Shown: positions 30,801 to 36,800 of the stretch, piece after piece | Layout: every line of letters begins with the position of its first letter | How positions within the stretch are numbered: the first letter of the stretch is position 1 | Source: JASGCP01 sp965263285 | GTDB lineage: Bacteria; Bacteroidota; Bacteroidia; Chitinophagales; Chitinophagaceae | Assembly (NCBI GenBank): GCA_965263285.1 | Contig: CBDHHD010000016.1 | Coordinates: forward strand, 2,013,808 to 2,077,807 | Reading direction: 5' to 3' | Length of the DNA: 64,000 bases | The notes under the pieces: generated by a model | What the model saw: only the letters and a program-made list of their open reading frames with translations | The model's database searches: none | What the model was told of the DNA's origin: nothing | Made by a program: the position numbers and the translations under genes

Positions 30801-33800
30801 AACGGGAAATCCTAAAGGAGTGATGATTGAACATGGAGGAGTTATAAATCTTATCTATGCTTTAGATAAGAGTCATTTTTGGCAAGATGAAGAAAGAATG
30901 CTTAATTTTTTCTCATATATTTTTGACCCATCAGTGGAGCAATTTTTTATACCTCTTCTAAAAGGATTTACTCTTTTTATGATATCAGAAGAATTAATAC
31001 AAGATGTAGATGGTTTAATTAGTTTTATAAATAAAAATGAAATTACACATTTTCACACGACACCTTCTTATTTTAATAGTTTGCCAATAGTGACATTGCC
31101 AACACTCAATAGATTGATTCTTGGAGGAGAGCGTGTAACAAATGAGATAAGAAATAAAGTATATAAAACAGTATTGGATAATACATTTTTTTTAAATGAG
31201 TATGGACCTACGGAGACTACTATTACTAGCCTCGTTTCTTCTTTAAATAATACAATAGACTTAAATATAGGATATCCCATATCGAATACTTGTATATATA
31301 TATTAAATAAAGAGGATCTTTTATTACCACAAGGATCTATTGGCGAATTGTATATTGGAGGTGATGGATTGGCAAGAGGGTATTTGAATAGAGCCGAACT
31401 AACGGAAGAAAAATTTATTAGTAATCCTTTTCAAACAGAAGAAGATAAAAAGAAAGATAGAAATAGCAAACTCTACAAGACAGGTGATTTGGTTAGAATG
31501 CTCCCCGATGGTAATATTGAATATATAGGGAGAAATGACTTTCAAGTGAAGATAAGGGGTTACAGAATTGAATTGGGAGAGATAGAGAATAGGATTCAAG
31601 GATTTCAGACTAGGATTGAAGGATTTCAGGATTTTAGGATGATAGAACAAGCTGTCGTGTTGGTTAATAAGAAAGCAGAAAATAAATACTTAGTGGGGTA
31701 TTTTGTGGCTAAGGAGCAAGTGGATGTAGAAGAATTAAGAAGTCATTTGTCTAAGCAATTGCCTGACTATATGGTGCCTACAGGGCTGGTGCAAATAGAG
31801 CGGATGCCTTTAACGGTGAATGGCAAATTGGATAGAAAGGCATTATTAGCCATAGAATATAACCTTACTGATAGCAAAGAATATAAAGCCCCTAAAAATG
31901 AATTAGAACAACAGCTACTATCTATTTGGGAGAAATTACTGGGCAATAATAACATAGGAGTACAAGATGATTTTTTTAGGGTAGGTGGAGATAGCATTAA
32001 ATCTATTCAGTTGAGTAGCAGAGTGAGAAGTGAATTAGGAAAGGAATTAAGTGTGAAAGATGTTTTTGAACATAGAACCATTGAAAGAATGTTAGCGCAT
32101 GTATTGAGTAACCATCAAATTAAAGTGTATCTATCTGAACAAGGCAAACTATCAGGCGAGTTGTCCTTATTGCCGATACAACAATATTTTTTTGAATTAA
32201 AACTAACGAATGAACATCATTATAATCAATCTTTTTTAATAGAGACCCCAGAATTAGAGATAGAAAAATTGAAGATAGCGATAGAAAAAGTTGTTGAACA
32301 CCATGATGCATTCAGACTTACCTATAGAAAAGATGCAGAAGGAAATATTATTCAATATTATGATAGTAAGAAAGAAGCGATACCATTAGATGTTCTTGAT
32401 ATTAGCGAATGGAATGTGCAAGAAGGAACTGTTGTATTTGAAGAGAAATTAAAAAAGCAATACACGAGTTGGCAAGATAGTTTTAACATCTACGAGAGGA
32501 AGACTTATCAAATAGCTTATATTCATGGCTATAAAAATAAGACAGCGAGAATATTTATTGCTGCACATCATCTTATTATTGATGCAGTGAGTTGGCGTAT
32601 TTTGTTGGAAGATATAGAAACAGTGTATGCAGGCAAGAAGCTATTAGCTAAACGAACCAGCTATCGCCAATGGGTAAATATAGGGAAAGATTATGTCGCA
32701 CATTATCCCAATGAATTAAGTTATTGGGAAGGTGTAGAGAAGAAAGTGCAAGAGAATATTGCAAAATTATCATCAAAGATTACTATACAAGAAGAGAGCT
32801 ATTTTACAATTATTACAATAGATAGAGATATAACTAATTATCTATTGCTATCTTCGAATCAAGTATTTTATACAGAGATAAACAATTTGTTATTAACTGC
32901 CTTAGCAAGAGCCTTAGGAAAGTTATTTAATGAGCAGGAGGTATCTATTCTATTAGAAGGTCATGGGAGAGAGTCGTTACAAGACGATATAGATATTTCT
33001 AAGACAATGGGCTGGTTTACGAGTATTATACCTATTCATTTGCCTATATATGATAATGTGCAAGAGTCAATTATTGAAGTAAAGGAGGAGTTGAGAAGAA
33101 TTCCCAATAAAGGCATTGGTTATGGATTTATAAGAGGCTATAAGCATTTGCCAAAGATTAGCTTTAACTACTTGGGAGTATTTAAGAAAGAAGAGCAACA
33201 AGATTGGTTTTTAACAAACGAATCAAGTGGGATATCGGTATCTAATAAAAATAAAAGCAATCTTTGGTTAGATATCAATGGGGGAGTGGGTGTAAATGGT
33301 GTTTTGGTATTTTCAATACGAGGAAGGCTGACTAAGGAATATATAGATAATCTTTCAATATATTTTAAGCAAGAAATGATTGTTATTACTAATTATATTC
33401 AGTCAGTCAATCGTTCTTATCTTACTCCAAGTGATACGCATTATATAGTAAGCAAGGACTTGCTCAATAGATTGCAACAAGAAAATGAGATACAAGCCAT
33501 TTATGTAGCCAATAGTTTACAAGCAGGATTCATCTATCATTATTTGAGTAAGTCTAAAGGAGACGATGCGTATAAAGTTCAGTTATTGTGGAAATATAAA
33601 AGCCAAGTGAATGAGGATTATTTTATTCAGTCATGGCAACAAGCCTTAGATCGTTATCCTGGGTTAAGAGTTCGGTTTAATTGGGAAGAAGAGATAGTGC
33701 AGATTATAGATAAGAAGATAACATTAGATTATCGATTTAGAGATATTCAGCATAAGAGAAATAAAGAAAAAGCGATAGAGACTATTAGAATAGAAGATAG

Positions 33801-36800
33801 GAAAGAGGACTATGATTTAGCAAAGGGTAATTTATTAAGGGTTTATTTGATAAAAGTAGATAAAGAAGAGTTTGTAGTTTTATATAGTAATCATCATGTA
33901 ATCAGTGATGGATGGAGTAATCCTAATTTATTAAATTATATTCATGAAGTTTATAACAGTTTAATAAACCAAAATACACCAGTTGAACTATTAGAGGATC
34001 AAGCCTATTTGAGGGCACAAGAATATTTGCAAGTAAAAAGTAAAAAGGATACACATGATAGATGGTGGGTAGATTATCTATCCGGTGTAGAAAGAACGAT
34101 AGAAGTAAGGGGATTGAGAAAGCAAGAGGCGAACGGTATTAATCTGTTAGACTACAAATTTATTCAAGAACCCATCTCAAAAGGGGTTAAGATAAGAGAT
34201 AAGGAATACAGAGCTTTGTCAAGTTTTATTAAACAAGAAGGACTTACCTGGAGTAATTTAATCATGTGGTGTTGGAGCAAGGCATTAAGTGTATATGACA
34301 ATAGGAATGAGAACATTATTGGTATAACACTTTCAGGCAGAAGCTTGCTAATTAATGATATAGAGCAATCGGTAGGCTTGTATATCAACACACTACCCTT
34401 GGTAGTGCGACATGATTCTAATGAGAGCATATTAAATATATTAAAGAATATTCAGAAAGATACGGAGCAATTAAATCAGTTGACACATACTAACTTAAGT
34501 AGTTTAAATAGTAATACTTTAGATCGTTTATTTGCAACAATGGTAGTGTACGAGAATTATCCGATACCTATTAAGAAAGACAATCAAGAAGCTAATACAT
34601 TAACACCTATATTTTTATCATCAGTAGAAAAGACAGATTATCCATTGACTGTATTGACTTATGAGAAAGATAGTGTGCTTAGTGTAGAAATCAAATATGC
34701 GGGCGAGTTGTTTGAGGAGAAGCAAATAGAAAGGCTATTAAAATTAATGTCTTTGCTATTGCAACAAATCCCTATTTGTTACAATAAATTAGAACAAGAA
34801 CTTAGATTAATAGATAATGAAGAATACAATTATCTTGTATACGATTATAATAAAACAGAAAAAGAATACCCCAAAGACAAAACCATACATCAGTTATTTG
34901 AGGAGCAAGTGGCACGAACGCCGAATAATATAGCGGTGATATTTGAGGATAAAAAATTAACTTATCAAGAGTTAAATGACAAAGCTAATCAGCTAGCACA
35001 TTATTTGCATCACAATTATGATACTAAAGCAGACGATATTATTTGTTTATTATTGGAGCGAAGCGAATGGATGATTATTGCTATTTTAGGAGTGCTTAAG
35101 AGTGGAGCAGCTTATTGTCCTATCTCACCCGAATATCCTAATGAGAGAGTTTTATTTATTTTACAAGATACTCAGCCTAAGTGTTTAATTACAAATTGCA
35201 GATTGAAAATTGAAAATGTTCAGTTGCCGATTGTTAATGTAATAGATGAACAATTTCTAAAAGAGTTATATTCATTAATCATTTACCATTTACCATTAAC
35301 CATTAGCTCTCATGTTTTAGCATATATTATCTATACCGCAGGAACAACGGGGAATCCTAAGGGAGTAATGATAGCACATGTAACTTTTTCTCATGCTATT
35401 CAAAATTTAATTGCTCTTTTTTCAAAGAGTTTAACTTCTTTTAATACTTATAGTACTACAAATTATACTTTTGATATTTTTGGATTAGAATATACCCTTC
35501 CTTTATTACATGGTAATGTGCTTACTCTGGGTAGTATGCATGAGAATTTGAATTTATATGATTTTATTCAAATTACACCTACTGTCTTACAAAGTTATTT
35601 ATCTACTATTAATAAAATTAATCCTAATTTAATATGGTTAATAGGAGGAGAAAAAGTGCCTATGGCTTTATTAACAGACATATTAAAAAGAAGTGCTAAA
35701 AGAGAAGTAAATATTTATAATGTATATGGTCCTACCGAAACAACTATTTGGTCTGTAGTTTATTTCTATAATAGAAGAGCAGTTGAATTGGGTATAGAGT
35801 CTATTGGTAAGCCTATTGATAACACAGTTGTTTATATTTTAGATAGTGATAAGAGGTTGTTACCTATGGGTGCTATGGGAGAATTGTATATTGGAGGTGA
35901 TGGCGTAGCAAGAGGATATTTGAATAGACCTGAATTAACTGCGGAACGATTTATAAAAAATCCTTTTCAAACTGAAGAAGAGAAACAAAAAAATAGAAAT
36001 GGGCGACTATATAAAACAGGAGATGTAGTGCGAATGCTCCCCGATGGGAATATTGAATATATAGGGAGGAATGATTTTCAAGTGAAGATAAGGGGCTACA
36101 GAATTGAATTGGGAGAGATAGAGAATAGGATTCAAGGATTTCAGACTAGGATTGAAGGATTAAAGGATGAACAATTTATTGAACAAGTCGTGGTATTGGT
36201 TAATGAGAAAGCGGATAATAAATATTTAGTGGGATATTTTGTGGCTAAAGAAAAAGTGGATGTAGAAGAATTAAGAAGTTATTTGTCTAAGCAATTGCCC
36301 GAATATATGGTACCTATAGTATTGTTACAAATAGAGCAGATGCCTTTAACGATAAATGGCAAGTTGGATAGAAAGATACTGTTAGATATGAACGCTAATT
36401 TTGTAGAAGATAATATGGAAGCTCCAACTAATAAGTTAGAATTACGAATATTACAGATTTTTGCTACGCTATTATCGCTTGAGTCTAATACCATAAGTGT
36501 AACTAATAGCTTTTTTAGACTTGGGGGGAATAGTATTTTGTCGATTAGGTTGGCGAGTCTTTTAAATAGGGAATTTGGTACATTCTTAAGTGTAGTAGAT
36601 ATTTTCAAATACCCTACTATTAGAGAATTGGCAGTTCAAGTAAATTATAAAAAAACTTCATTTGACTTAGTCTTAATGCTAAACAATAGTGTTGCTAAAC
36701 AAATAATTTATATGGTACATCCTGTAGGAGCAGGTGCAGAGGTGTATTATAATATGGCGTATAGATTACAAGAATCTTATAGATGTTATGGCATTGGTAA

